From Mucilaginibacter pankratovii (GTDB taxonomy: Bacteria; Bacteroidota; Bacteroidia; Sphingobacteriales; Sphingobacteriaceae): a stretch of 64,000 bases of DNA. The first letter of the stretch is position 1. Each line of letters begins with the position of its first letter. The notes under the pieces are model-generated. The model had not been told where the DNA came from. It made no database searches and saw nothing but the letters and a program-made list of their open reading frames with translations. Where the stretch lies: positions 1 through 64,000 of the forward strand of contig NZ_JACWMY010000007.1 of NCBI RefSeq assembly GCF_014773265.1, given 5' to 3'. Positions 24,727 through 33,641 of this stretch are shown here, one piece after another. Position numbers and translations under genes: made by a program.

Positions 24727-25839
24727 ATGGCCGTATCCCCACCCAAAATATTGATATACCGGCTCGGGAGCCTTGGCGATACGGTAATGGCGTTGCCGGC
24801 GTTCCATAAAATACGGCAGGCCTACCCGGATGCAGATATCACGCTGCTTACCAATAGCCCGGTGGCAAATAAAGCCGCCCCGCTTGCAAGCGTACTGGGG
24901 CAGGGCTACTTTTTTAACAGGGTGCTTGCTTACCCCGTTGGTACCCGCAGCCCGGCTGTTTTGCTTGGGCTGGTTAAACAAATAAGAGAACTAAAGATAG
25001 ATACCGTTGTATACCTTGCTGGCGTACGTACTTTAAAAACGCTTGCAAAAACAAAATTAACCGTATTTAGAGACTGGCTGTTTTTTAAGGCCGCGGGCGT
25101 AAAAAACACTATCGGCTTCCCCTCGGTGCTGCCCGATTTTGAGCTATCAGTAGATGAGGCCACCGGCGACCTGGAGTGGGAGGCTAAAAGGCTTGCCCGC
25201 CGCGTAAAACTATTGGGCGATATAGCGCTTGATGATGATTCTTACTGGGACCTTAAGTTTAGCCCGGAGGAAATAAAAACAGCCGGCGAACAGCTGGCGC
25301 CGCTTGCTGCAGGCCTGCCTTTTATAGCAGCAAGTACCGGCACCAAAAGCCATGTGAACGATTGGGAGGAACATAACTGGCTGAATTTGTTACACCAGTT
25401 ATCGCCTTTGTTACCGGGCTGGCAACTGGTAATGGTAGGCGGCCCGGATGAGTTTGACCTGGCAGGCAGGTGTATGGAAGCCTGGGGCGGCAAGGGGCTA
25501 AATTTGTGCGGACAAACCTCTCCGCGCGTATCGGGCATAATTTTAAAGCGGGCAAAAGTTTTTATAGGCCACGATAGCGGGCCAATGCATTTGGCGGCTG
25601 CCGGCGGCACACCATGCGCGGCGGTTTTTTCGGCAAGGCATTTTCCGAGGCAATGGTACCCGAGGGGTAACTTTAATAAGATAATTTACCACAAAACAGA
25701 TTGCGCGGGCTGCGGGCTTGATGTTTGTGTGGTTCAGCAAAAAAAATGCATTTTATCTGTTACCGCGGATGAAGTTATTGGGGCGGTTATGGAGATCCTG
25801 GGTCGCGAAAAATCAAACAATACTAATATCCAAAAATGA
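24727..25839 (+). CDS. Glycosyltransferase family 9 (heptosyltransferase-like)
   Basis: A 370-residue GT-B type enzyme of the ADP-heptose:LPS heptosyltransferase family. The N terminus ILIYRLGSLGDTVMALPA matches the family start, and GHDSGPMHLAAAGGTP the donor-binding motif of the second domain. GT9 enzymes usually add heptose to LPS core, but in Bacteroidota the donor is often another sugar; no heptose genes are in the window. A Cys-rich segment near the C terminus (CAGCGLDVC) is notable, as two of these Cys pairs could bind metal. Its stop overlaps the next start by four bases (ATGA). Confidence 0.87.
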   Translation: MAVSPPKILIYRLGSLGDTVMALPAFHKIRQAYPDADITLLTNSPVANKAAPLASVLGQGYFFNRVLAYPVGTRSPAVLLGLVKQIRELKIDTVVYLAGVRTLKTLAKTKLTVFRDWLFFKAAGVKNTIGFPSVLPDFELSVDEATGDLEWEAKRLARRVKLLGDIALDDDSYWDLKFSPEEIKTAGEQLAPLAAGLPFIAASTGTKSHVNDWEEHNWLNLLHQLSPLLPGWQLVMVGGPDEFDLAGRCMEAWGGKGLNLCGQTSPRVSGIILKRAKVFIGHDSGPMHLAAAGGTPCAAVFSARHFPRQWYPRGNFNKIIYHKTDCAGCGLDVCVVQQKKCILSVTADEVIGAVMEILGREKSNNTNIQK

Positions 25840-27053
25840 AGCTGCTGCACATTATTGCAAGTATGGACCCCGCCAGCGGCGGCCCGTGCCAGGGCATAAG
25901 AAACACCAACCCCGAACTGATGCACAATGGCATCAGCAGGGAAGTAGTGAGCCTGGACGACCCTAACAGTGCGTTTTTGGGCATGGATAACTTTACCATT
26001 CACGCGTTGGGCCCCGCTAAAGGGCCATGGCAATATTCGCGGAAACTGAGACCCTGGCTTATTGCCAATATGGACCGTTTTGATGTGGTAGTGATCAACG
26101 GCTTGTGGCTGTATTCGAGCTTTGCCGGATGGAGCGTAAAGCGCGCACTGGAACGTAAGGCAAAAAAAATGGAGGTGCCCGCAAATGTGCCTAAACTGTA
26201 TGTGATGCCGCACGGCATGCTCGATCCTTATTTTCAACGCGCACGCGATCGGCGGCTTAAGGCCATACGCAATTGGTTTTATTGGAAACTGATAGAACGC
26301 CGGGTGGTTAATGATGCCGATGGCTTGTTTTTTACCTGCGAGCTCGAATTGGAACTGGCCCGGCAGGCATTTTCGCCATATCACCCCAAAAAGGAAGTGA
26401 ACGTTGGGTACGGTATCATTACCCCGCCGGAGCATACACCCGCTATGGATGAGGCTTTTTATAAAAAATGCCCCGAGATGAAGGGCAAACCCTTCCTGCT
26501 TTTTTTTAGCCGCATCCATAAAAAAAAAGGAGTAGACCTGCTTATAAAGGCATACGCAGAGATAGTGAATAAAACTATCCCCGAAACTGGCGAGCGTTAT
26601 AAATTGGTTGTTGCCGGGCCGGGTTTAGAAAGCTCTTACGGCAAAATGCTGGAGCGGCTGATAGCCCATTACCCCGATCTGAAGAGTAATATAATTTTTA
26701 CGGGGATGCTATCGGGCGATGTGAAATGGGGGGCATTGTATAATTGCGATGCTTTTGTATTGCCAAGCCACCAGGAGAATTTTGGCATAGCTGTAGTGGA
26801 GGCCCTTGCTTGTGCAAAACCGGTACTGGTATCTCACCAGGTAAATATCTGGAAGGAGATCCAAAGCGGTGGGGGTGGCGTCATCGCTTCCGATTCTATC
26901 GATGGCACGCAGCAGCTATTAAATACCTGGGTAAATTTATCCAAGGCTGAAAAAGATACGATGGGTAAAAATGCAGCGCAGGTTTTTAAAGATCATTTTA
27001 ATATCGAACTGGTTGCCAAGCATTTTATAAAAGCGATCTTTACCGAACGATAA
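25836..27053 (+). CDS. Glycosyltransferase family 4
   Basis: A 405-residue GT4 enzyme. N-terminal LLHIIASMDPASGGPCQGI gives the donor loop; FLLFFSRIHKKKGVDLLI opens the second domain; LPSHQENFGIAVVEALACAKPVLVS contains the EX7E pair. It is complete and close to family-typical length. It is translationally coupled to the GT9 gene by an ATGA overlap. The last gene of this run, followed by a 383-base gap. Confidence 0.9.
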   Translation: MKLLHIIASMDPASGGPCQGIRNTNPELMHNGISREVVSLDDPNSAFLGMDNFTIHALGPAKGPWQYSRKLRPWLIANMDRFDVVVINGLWLYSSFAGWSVKRALERKAKKMEVPANVPKLYVMPHGMLDPYFQRARDRRLKAIRNWFYWKLIERRVVNDADGLFFTCELELELARQAFSPYHPKKEVNVGYGIITPPEHTPAMDEAFYKKCPEMKGKPFLLFFSRIHKKKGVDLLIKAYAEIVNKTIPETGERYKLVVAGPGLESSYGKMLERLIAHYPDLKSNIIFTGMLSGDVKWGALYNCDAFVLPSHQENFGIAVVEALACAKPVLVSHQVNIWKEIQSGGGGVIASDSIDGTQQLLNTWVNLSKAEKDTMGKNAAQVFKDHFNIELVAKHFIKAIFTER

Positions 27054-27261
27054 CAACTATAAACCTACCGTTATTTTGGCGCGATGCCTGTTTTTTATAG
27101 GTGGGTTATGGCTGCCCGGGTTTCATAATAATTTAAATAAATATTTTTTGTTTTTGCTTTTAAGAAAAGGATACATAGTTACTGCTGAGGAGCCAGATAT
27201 TTATATAAAAGCATAGCTGGTGTTAAAAATTTAAAAATTGAAGCTTTCCGTTGCTATAAAT

Positions 27262-27292
27262 AAATAATATTGTTAAAAATTGTATAAGTTTA
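27262..27292 (+). promoter_or_regulatory. Candidate promoter sharing its sequence with the module A promoter
   Basis: AAATAATATTG, a 12-base spacer, then TAAGTTTA. The first 11 bases, the spacer length and TAAGTTT are identical to the site at 6091-6121; only the last base of the -7 box differs (A for G). It suggests that the genes from 27437 are regulated together with the start of module A. Confidence 0.45.
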
Positions 27293-27370
27293 GTATTATT
27301 GCTTAAAATACTAATAAAGCGTAAAAACAATTATTGGTATCTGTAAAATTCAGTAGATGGCAGTTTTTAA

Positions 27371-27396
27371 AAGTAAGCATCGCGGATGCGCTACTT
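27371..27396 (+). promoter_or_regulatory. Leader hairpin upstream of the acetyltransferase start
   Basis: AAGTA-a-GCATC-gcg-GATGC-gc-TACTT can fold into two stacked 5-bp helices around a 3-base loop. An in-frame ATG at 27386 lies within it, which speaks against that codon as start and for the ATG at 27437. Confidence 0.4.
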
Positions 27397-27436
27397 AAAC
27401 AAAGGTTCGCGCTACGTTATTTTACTTATTAGTTAC

Positions 27437-27982
27437 ATGGTTAATCAGGACACACACACGGGGCCATCTTTTTCTGTTACCAATCGTGCGGCCAGGGTTT
27501 TATGGCAGTTAGTAGCCATCATATTCTTCAGGCTCTCACCAAAGCCCTTACACGGATGGCGATCCTTTGTGTTACGGTGTTTCGGGGCAAAAGTAGGCCG
27601 TGGTGTGCATGTTTACCCGGGCGTTAAAATATGGGCCCCCTGGAATTTGGTATTGCACGACGAATGTGGGGTAGCCAGCGGTGCCACCTTGTATTCGCAG
27701 GCGAAAATTACGATAGGCCGCAGGGCGGTAATTTCGCAGGGGGTAAATCTTTGTACCGGTACGCACGATTATACTAAAGCAGGGTCGCCATTAGTGGCGC
27801 GCCCAATTTACGTGGGCGATAATGTTTGGATAGCTGCCGAGGCGTTTGTGCACCCCGGTGTAACCATTGCAAATGGCTGTGTAATTGGGGCCCGCGCGGT
27901 AGTTGTAAATGATATGCCCGAGTGGATGGTTTGTTCCGGGCATCCCTGTAAGCCGCTTAAGGCAAGGGTAATAGTTAATTAA
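27437..27982 (+). CDS. WcaF-like colanic-acid-type acetyltransferase
   Basis: A 181-residue left-handed beta-helix acetyltransferase. I choose the ATG at 27437 (not 27386) because it gives the usual WcaF-family length and start. The N-terminal helix region ARVLWQLVAIIFFRLSPKPLHGWR matches this family; hexapeptide repeats follow (VGRGVHVYPGVKIW, ITIGRRAVISQGV, TGTHDYTKAG with the likely catalytic His, YVGDNVWIAAEAFVHPGVTI, ARAVVVND). It would O-acetylate a sugar of the polymer with acetyl-CoA. Followed by a GT2 gene after 22 bases. Confidence 0.88.
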   Translation: MVNQDTHTGPSFSVTNRAARVLWQLVAIIFFRLSPKPLHGWRSFVLRCFGAKVGRGVHVYPGVKIWAPWNLVLHDECGVASGATLYSQAKITIGRRAVISQGVNLCTGTHDYTKAGSPLVARPIYVGDNVWIAAEAFVHPGVTIANGCVIGARAVVVNDMPEWMVCSGHPCKPLKARVIVN

Positions 27983-28004
27983 CAAGAATTATGGGTTTTA
28001 ATTG

Positions 28005-28817
28005 ATGGTATCGGTACTAATACTCACTAAAAACGAAGAACAAGACCTGCCCGCCTGCCTTGCATCGGTAGCTTGGTGTGATGATATCCATGTTTACGAT
28101 TCGTATAGTGATGATAGAACGGTTGAGATAGCTAAAGCTGCCGGTGCCTCGGTTACGCAGCGGGTGTTTGATAACTGGGCCGCCCATCAAAACTGGGGAC
28201 TTAAAAATATAGCGTTTAAATACCCCTGGGTATTGTATATAGATGCTGATGAACGCGTATCAGAGGGCTTGCATAAATCTTTGCAGCTGTTTGATGTAAA
28301 TAATGCAAACGCGGCATATGAGATACGCAGGCGCGATTTTGCCTGGAACGGAACCTGGTTAAAGCACGCGCAGGTTTCGCCGTTTTACCTGCGATTGTTT
28401 CGGCCCGAAAAAATGCGGTACGAACGATTGGTTAACCCGCTATCGATACCAGAAGGTAGCGTAGCAAGGCTGGAAGGCTATCTGGACCATTACCCTTTTA
28501 GCAAAGGGATAAAGTTTTGGTTTGCCAGGCATTTAGGTTACGCAGATATGGAAGCGGCAATGCGCCTGCAGCAAATGAACGCGGGCGAAAAATTTTCGGT
28601 AAAAAAGGCCTTATTTAGCGCCGATTTTACCCAGCGCAGGTATCACCAAAAAGGCTTGTTTTACAAGCTGCCCGGCAGGCCGCTTATTAAATGGCTGTAT
28701 ATGGTGGTGGTGCGGCGGGCGTTTTTAGATGGCCCGGCAGGTGTAACGTATGCTACAATGCAATCGATATACGAATATTTTATAGTGCTTAAAACAAAAG
28801 AGATGCTGCCTAAATAA
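28005..28817 (+). CDS. Glycosyltransferase family 2 (WaaE/KdtX-like)
   Basis: A 270-residue GT2 enzyme; I use the ATG at 28005, preceded by an alternative TTG. SVLILTKNEEQDLPACLASV opens the domain, DSYSDDRT and YIDADERVS give the nucleotide and DxD metal sites; this matches the group annotated as beta-1,4-glucosyltransferase WaaE/KdtX-like, which has a helical C-terminal part (here FWFARHLGYADMEAAMR). It would add one sugar, with the donor unassigned. Probably co-transcribed with the acetyltransferase upstream. Confidence 0.88.
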   Translation: MVSVLILTKNEEQDLPACLASVAWCDDIHVYDSYSDDRTVEIAKAAGASVTQRVFDNWAAHQNWGLKNIAFKYPWVLYIDADERVSEGLHKSLQLFDVNNANAAYEIRRRDFAWNGTWLKHAQVSPFYLRLFRPEKMRYERLVNPLSIPEGSVARLEGYLDHYPFSKGIKFWFARHLGYADMEAAMRLQQMNAGEKFSVKKALFSADFTQRRYHQKGLFYKLPGRPLIKWLYMVVVRRAFLDGPAGVTYATMQSIYEYFIVLKTKEMLPK

Positions 28818-29021
28818 TGCAGGTGGCAAAAAAATAATATATTTATGCCATGCTGTAAGCGTAAGTGTGTAATTATAAGTAGTTAAAACTTATGTGTTTT
28901 ATAAGTGCCGGTGTCTATGAATGTTTAACAAGTTTGCTTCATAAATTATTTTATCTTTAAAATATATATTCGGTGGTTTTTACCAAAAAAATGCGTTACC
29001 GGCCTTAGGCTCAGTTTATAA

Positions 29022-30278
29022 ATGGACAAGAAAAAAATACTGTTAATAAGTCATAATTTCTCTCCTGAACCAATTGGTATTGGAAAATATAACGGCGAAA
29101 TGCTTAGCTGGCTGGTTAACCGTGGCTATGACTGTACAGTAATTACCACTTTTCCGTATTACCCGTTTTGGAAAGTGCAGGAGCCCTACACAAACCGCTG
29201 GTATAAAAAGGAAGTGGTTTATAACGCCAAAAGCGATGCTACCCTAACCATATACCGTTGCCCATCTTACATCCCAAGCGACCCAACCGGAAAGCAGCGT
29301 GCCCTGCAGGATTTTTCTTATTGGGTAACTAAGTTTTTTATGGTTTTTAAGCTCGTCTTTTTTAAACAAAAATTTGATCTTATTATCACTATTGCCCCGC
29401 CATTCCATTTAGCCTATTTGGGGCTGATGCTGAAGAAATTTAACGGTGGTAAATTGCTGTACCATATCCAGGATATGCAGATAGAAGCCGCGCGCGACCT
29501 TAAGCTCTTCTCCAAGAAAACAGTATTGGCCGGCCTGTTTAAGGTTGAGCACAAAATTTTGAAAGACGCGGATTTTGTGAGCAGCATATCCAACGGTATG
29601 ATCAGAAAAATTAAGGCCAAGGTGGATAGGGAGATCTCATTTTTCCCTAATTGGGTAGATACCGATTATTACTTCCCGCTGCCTAACCGCGAAAAGCTGA
29701 AAACAAAATGGGGCTACAAGCCCGATGATATTGTTTACCTGTACTCGGGGGCGGTTGGCGTAAAGCAACGGTTAGAACGGATACTGGTTACTGCCGAGCA
29801 GTTGCTGAACCACCAGCACATTAAATTTATCATTTGCTCATCGGGCCCATATAAAGATCAGCTGCACGAGCAGGCCAAGCGTAAAGGCCTCAATAATATT
29901 TCGTTTTTGCAGGTGCAGGAAAAGGAAGTGTTTAACGAGTTTTTAAACATGGCCGATATACACCTGGTATTACAGATAGCTGATGCCGGCGACCTGGTGA
30001 TGCCATCAAAACTAACCACCATCCTGGCTGTAGGCGGTGCCAGCATCATTACAGCATCAAAAGGTACGTCGTTGTACGATATGGTGCACGATTATGATTT
30101 TGGCTATGTTGTAGAGCCGCAGGACAAAGACAACCAGGATCTGTTGACGAACCAGATCCTCCAGATAAAGCTTGATGACGACCTGGAATACAAAAGGGAG
30201 AATGCCCGCAAATATGCGGTGCAATACCTTAATGTAGATAAGGTGATGAACAAGTTTGTAGACGACTTTTTAGACTGA
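29022..30278 (+). CDS. WcaI-family glycosyltransferase (GT4)
   Basis: A 418-residue GT4 enzyme. The N terminus ILLISHNFSPEPIGIGKYNGEM is the hallmark of the WcaI colanic-acid glycosyltransferase group; YPFWKVQEPY follows. The C-terminal half has DIVYLYSGAVGVKQR, FIICSSGPYKDQL and SKLTTILAVGGASIITA at the donor helix. WcaI adds a fucose to the colanic acid repeat in E. coli; the sugar here is not known. It stands after a 204-base AT-rich gap and ends 50 bases before a convergent gene. Confidence 0.9.
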   Translation: MDKKKILLISHNFSPEPIGIGKYNGEMLSWLVNRGYDCTVITTFPYYPFWKVQEPYTNRWYKKEVVYNAKSDATLTIYRCPSYIPSDPTGKQRALQDFSYWVTKFFMVFKLVFFKQKFDLIITIAPPFHLAYLGLMLKKFNGGKLLYHIQDMQIEAARDLKLFSKKTVLAGLFKVEHKILKDADFVSSISNGMIRKIKAKVDREISFFPNWVDTDYYFPLPNREKLKTKWGYKPDDIVYLYSGAVGVKQRLERILVTAEQLLNHQHIKFIICSSGPYKDQLHEQAKRKGLNNISFLQVQEKEVFNEFLNMADIHLVLQIADAGDLVMPSKLTTILAVGGASIITASKGTSLYDMVHDYDFGYVVEPQDKDNQDLLTNQILQIKLDDDLEYKRENARKYAVQYLNVDKVMNKFVDDFLD

Positions 30279-30328
30279 TATCCTCTCCCCGGTACTTCTT
30301 TAAGATATAGCGCGCTTTCTCTTTATTA

Positions 30329-31429
30329 TTAGTTGAGTTTTAGATCGCTGATAACCGGTTTATGATCCGACATTTTTTTCTCGATGGTTTTGTAGGTAAG
30401 AACATCAAACTGCGGGCTTACCAAAATGTAGTCGATCTGCAGGGGGAACAGGCTGTAATAAGTGGTTTGAAAGCCGCTTCCTTTTTCTAAAAAGGCGTTT
30501 TTCATGCCCTGGCTTACCTCATTTACCGAGAATGAGTTTGGGTTGTCGTTAAAATCGCCTGTGATGATATATGGGTAGGGGCAGGTACGTATATGGTTTT
30601 TTATTTTGTCTACCTGGAAACTCCTGTAAACGTTTGCTGCAGAGATCCTGCCTTTTATAAAAAATAGCTTCTCGAAGCTGAATAACCCCCCTTTCAGAAA
30701 CCTTTTCTTTTGCTTGTCATTCATGGTTACCGCTGCCAGGTGCAGGCTATAAATCCTTATTGTTTTTTTGTTGTAAAGTATATCTGCAAAAATAGCTTCG
30801 GTATTTAACAACGAGGCAGTAGTATCAACCACGCCGCTTTTTAAAATAGGGTATTTAGAAAATATCGCGTTACCCAATGAATCCCGTTTGTCTGCAAAAT
30901 ACTTATAATAGTAACCCATCTTAAGCGTGGTTTGTAGTTGGTTTATAAGCGTATCGGTCTTTTTTGGGGCTTTTGCAAATTCTACCATCGTTAAAATATC
31001 CGGTTCCTGGTTCGTTATCAGGTCAAACACTTCATCCTGGATGGGCTGGTCTAAAAACCTGTCTAAGCCCGTAAACTTATGTACGTTATATTGCATCACC
31101 CTTAAAGTGCCCGCAGAAACGGTTTGCGGTTGTACACTTTTACCCCGGAAGCCAAAGTAATGCGTCATGGTGCTATATCCCAATAAAAATGGCAACAAAG
31201 AGATCAGCATGAAGATAGGTTTTCTGAAAACCCAGTAAAATATAAATAGGAGGCTGCCAAACGCTATATATAAATAACCAAAACCTAATATCGCTATGAA
31301 ATCGTAATCGCGCGGATCGGTCACGGGCGCCAGGTACGACAATAAAAGCGCTACTACCACAAAAATATTAAGGCCTAAAACAATCTTATCAAAAAGGGTA
31401 AATCTTTTATTGTTTTTTGAAGGTTTCAT
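30329..31429 (-). CDS. Membrane-anchored endonuclease/exonuclease/phosphatase-family protein
   Basis: A 366-residue protein with three N-terminal membrane helices (about 14-34, 44-66, 71-89) and a C-terminal DNase I-like domain starting at MQYNVHKF. Metal and catalytic motifs are visible: Glu in MVEFAK, ITGDFND (Asp/Asn), and SDHKPV at the C terminus. The domain lies in the periplasm if the three helices place it there. Relatives act on phosphodiesters or phosphomonoesters of lipids, sugars or nucleic acids. It is on the opposite strand within module A and may be unrelated to it, or may hydrolyse a lipid-linked intermediate. Confidence 0.85.
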   Translation of the reverse strand: MKPSKNNKRFTLFDKIVLGLNIFVVVALLLSYLAPVTDPRDYDFIAILGFGYLYIAFGSLLFIFYWVFRKPIFMLISLLPFLLGYSTMTHYFGFRGKSVQPQTVSAGTLRVMQYNVHKFTGLDRFLDQPIQDEVFDLITNQEPDILTMVEFAKAPKKTDTLINQLQTTLKMGYYYKYFADKRDSLGNAIFSKYPILKSGVVDTTASLLNTEAIFADILYNKKTIRIYSLHLAAVTMNDKQKKRFLKGGLFSFEKLFFIKGRISAANVYRSFQVDKIKNHIRTCPYPYIITGDFNDNPNSFSVNEVSQGMKNAFLEKGSGFQTTYYSLFPLQIDYILVSPQFDVLTYKTIEKKMSDHKPVISDLKLN

Positions 31430-31546
31430 CAGAAAGGGTCTTTATAAAATTTCCTAAAAGTACAGTTTCTGGGTATTTAAAAGAAATAACGTAATAAACA
31501 AATGCATTAAAATGCGGTAAAGAAAAGCGGTTTTTATTAAAAAAAT

Positions 31547-31559
31547 CACAAAATTTGTG
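31547..31559. promoter_or_regulatory. Perfect palindrome in a divergent gap
   Basis: CACAAA-A-TTTGTG. It lies 118 bases upstream of the minus-strand gene at 31429 and 67 bases before the ATG at 31626. It could be an operator shared by the divergent pair. A GTG that could serve as an earlier start lies inside it (31557), which argues against that start. Confidence 0.35.
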
Positions 31560-31625
31560 TTTGTTATTTATATTTATCACCACTATTGGCGACGAAATCT
31601 TTTTTATCTATGTTTACCTTATAAA

Positions 31626-32297
31626 ATGAGGAAGTGGCTTAAACGAAATTACTACAGGCTTATCAACTATAACAACAGTGTTAAAATTGGCAGCGGCGTA
31701 GAATTTAACATCCACAATGTTTTTGAAGGGCATAATGTTGTAGGGGCCGATGCCATTATCGGCACCACCTATATAGGCTATGGCACCTACATATCAAACG
31801 GATCGGTAATAAAAGATACCAGCATAGGCCGGTTTTGCTCTATTGGCAGTAATATACAAACAGGGCTGGGCCGCCATCCTTCAAAAGATTTTGTATCTAC
31901 ACATCCTGCCTTTTTTTCAACCCAAAAACAGGCTGGGTTTACGTTTGTAAGCGAAACGATATTTGAAGAGTTTTTATACGCCGATGAACAGAACAAACGC
32001 ATTGTAACCATAGGCAACGATGTGTGGATAGGTAACAACGCTATTATTGTGGATGGCGTTAAAATTGGCGATGGGGCAATTATTGCAGCCGGCGCAATTG
32101 TTACCAAGGATGTAGAACCCTATGCAATTGTTGCCGGTATACCGGCAAAATTTATAAGATACAGGTTTACGCCTGAAGAGATTGTCGGCCTGTTACGCAT
32201 TAAATGGTGGGACTGGAGCCCCGAAAAAATAAAAGCCAGCAGCCACCTTTTTAAAAATATAAACCAATTTATCGCGGAGGCAGATCGGCCGACCTGA
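31626..32297 (+). CDS. CatB-related O-acetyltransferase (left-handed beta-helix)
   Basis: A 223-residue acetyltransferase. I use the ATG at 31626: the GTG 23 codons earlier is inside a palindrome and adds an unlikely leader. Hexapeptide repeats run from about residue 18 (IGSGVEF, GADAIIG, TSIGRFCSIGSNI). GRHPSKDFVSTHPAFFS contains the catalytic His of the CatB/xenobiotic acetyltransferase group, then VTIGNDVWIGNNAIIVDGVKIGDG and AGIPAKFIR finish the helix. It should transfer acetyl from acetyl-CoA to a sugar hydroxyl of the module A glycan. The polymerase gene follows after 63 bases. Confidence 0.87.
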   Translation: MRKWLKRNYYRLINYNNSVKIGSGVEFNIHNVFEGHNVVGADAIIGTTYIGYGTYISNGSVIKDTSIGRFCSIGSNIQTGLGRHPSKDFVSTHPAFFSTQKQAGFTFVSETIFEEFLYADEQNKRIVTIGNDVWIGNNAIIVDGVKIGDGAIIAAGAIVTKDVEPYAIVAGIPAKFIRYRFTPEEIVGLLRIKWWDWSPEKIKASSHLFKNINQFIAEADRPT

Positions 32298-32360
32298 TGA
32301 AACAGGGTTATCCAAATTACCACAGGCCTTTTTATATCAAACAACAAATACCTTAACTGA

Positions 32361-33641
32361 ATGAAGCGCAAAAGAAAAATAGATGTAAATTATTTTATAA
32401 TGCTGGCGTTTTTGCTGTTATCGGCAAACGCTAATATACTTTCATCTACCATGGTGGCCTGGGGTATAGCTATTGCATCGTTACTGGGATATGCTATCAC
32501 AAAAAGGTTAATTACCCGCAAAGATGTCAACATCATTGCTATATTTTCGGGCGTGTATCTGCTGTTTGTAAGCCTCCGCTTCTTTTTAGTTAACGACCTG
32601 GAGACGGATTATTTATACAGCGATTACTTATTTCTGTTTAAATATATTTTGTTAAGCTTTATTGTATGCACCATACTGCGCGATAAGCTGCTGGCCTACT
32701 TTGTAAAGGTAATGGTACATCTCACTATCGTATCCTTAGTGTTTTTCGGGCTGCAGTTGCTTTCGCCGGTTACTATGTATAAATTGTTTGCCACGTTAAA
32801 CTTCCCAACGGGCAATACTATCCCCGGGTATACAAACGCACTGGTGTTTACCTATACGCAGGGCTTTCACGATTTTAGCAACTCGGGCTTTGTTTGGGAA
32901 CCCGGCGCATTTGGTTGTTTTTTGGTGTTAACGTTAATGTTCCACTTCTTTTTAAACAGTTTTAAATACGATAAAATAACCATCTTACTTATCATAGCCA
33001 ATATCACCACGTTTTCTACAACCAATTACCTGGGCTTATTGGTGCTTATATTTTTATCGTACAGGTTTAGGGTGCCCAAGATCAACTTGTATGTATTGAT
33101 ACTAGTGCCATCCATAATTTTAGCATTCATTTTCATCCCCTTTTTGGCAGATAAGATAGCTGATACCTACCAGGAAGATATGCGCGACCTTAAGCACTTA
33201 AAGGTGCTGGAGAAATACTATCACCACAACCGTATGGAGATACCTTTAAACCGATTCTCCAGCATGTGGCATATTCTGGATACGTTTGGTAATAAACTTA
33301 TTTTAGGCGTTAGCAACAAGTACAACGAGGTGCTAAACAAATCCTACACAGTGAATATATCAAACGGAGTGTTTGATTTTATTGCAAAATTTGGCGTGGT
33401 TGGTTTACTATATCTGCTGTTTAAGTATGTGAGGTTTTGCAAGCCATACCTGCGCAACTGGGAAAATATAGTTTATTGCGTTGTTATTTTGCTGGTGCTG
33501 AGCTTTGGCGAGCCGATTTTATTTTTGCCTATCATCATGATGTTTTTATTTATAAGGTTTAAGCAAAAAGGCTTTAGCAGGTATAGAAACAACGAAGAAG
33601 ACGAGGAGGTGGAAGAAAATCCCCACGCGTATGCAAAATGA
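32361..33641 (+). CDS. Wzy-like polysaccharide polymerase with acidic tail
   Basis: A 426-residue protein with about eleven membrane helices, no cytoplasmic catalytic domain and a large periplasmic region between residues about 265 and 345, as in Wzy polymerases. The conserved feature I see is a FVWEPGAFGCFL motif in the centre (common in EpsG/Wzy-like proteins of Bacteroidota). The C-terminal 20 residues are very acidic (NNEEDEEVEE). It would polymerise lipid-linked repeats. It overlaps the next gene by 11 bases. Confidence 0.78.
   Translation: MKRKRKIDVNYFIMLAFLLLSANANILSSTMVAWGIAIASLLGYAITKRLITRKDVNIIAIFSGVYLLFVSLRFFLVNDLETDYLYSDYLFLFKYILLSFIVCTILRDKLLAYFVKVMVHLTIVSLVFFGLQLLSPVTMYKLFATLNFPTGNTIPGYTNALVFTYTQGFHDFSNSGFVWEPGAFGCFLVLTLMFHFFLNSFKYDKITILLIIANITTFSTTNYLGLLVLIFLSYRFRVPKINLYVLILVPSIILAFIFIPFLADKIADTYQEDMRDLKHLKVLEKYYHHNRMEIPLNRFSSMWHILDTFGNKLILGVSNKYNEVLNKSYTVNISNGVFDFIAKFGVVGLLYLLFKYVRFCKPYLRNWENIVYCVVILLVLSFGEPILFLPIIMMFLFIRFKQKGFSRYRNNEEDEEVEENPHAYAK

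Larger units (their letters stand above)
27054..27436. other. Long AT-rich leader before the acetyltransferase gene
   Basis: No convincing gene. The left end has a G-U-containing 8-bp inverted repeat (AACCTACC near 27062 with GGTGGGTT near 27102). It contains a candidate promoter (27262-27292), a 7-bp hairpin directly at its end (27291-27297 with 27307-27313), and a second hairpin at 27371-27396. The transcript leader would be about 140 bases long, unusually long, and structured. Confidence 0.5.

Noticed and set aside
27386..27436. Earlier ATG for the WcaF-like acetyltransferase
   Set aside because: It lies in a hairpin stem, and the 17 extra residues are not typical for the family; the ATG at 27437 gives the normal length.
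31557..31625. GTG start adding 23 residues to the CatB-like acetyltransferase
   Set aside because: The GTG is the last part of a palindrome and the extra sequence has no similarity to the family.
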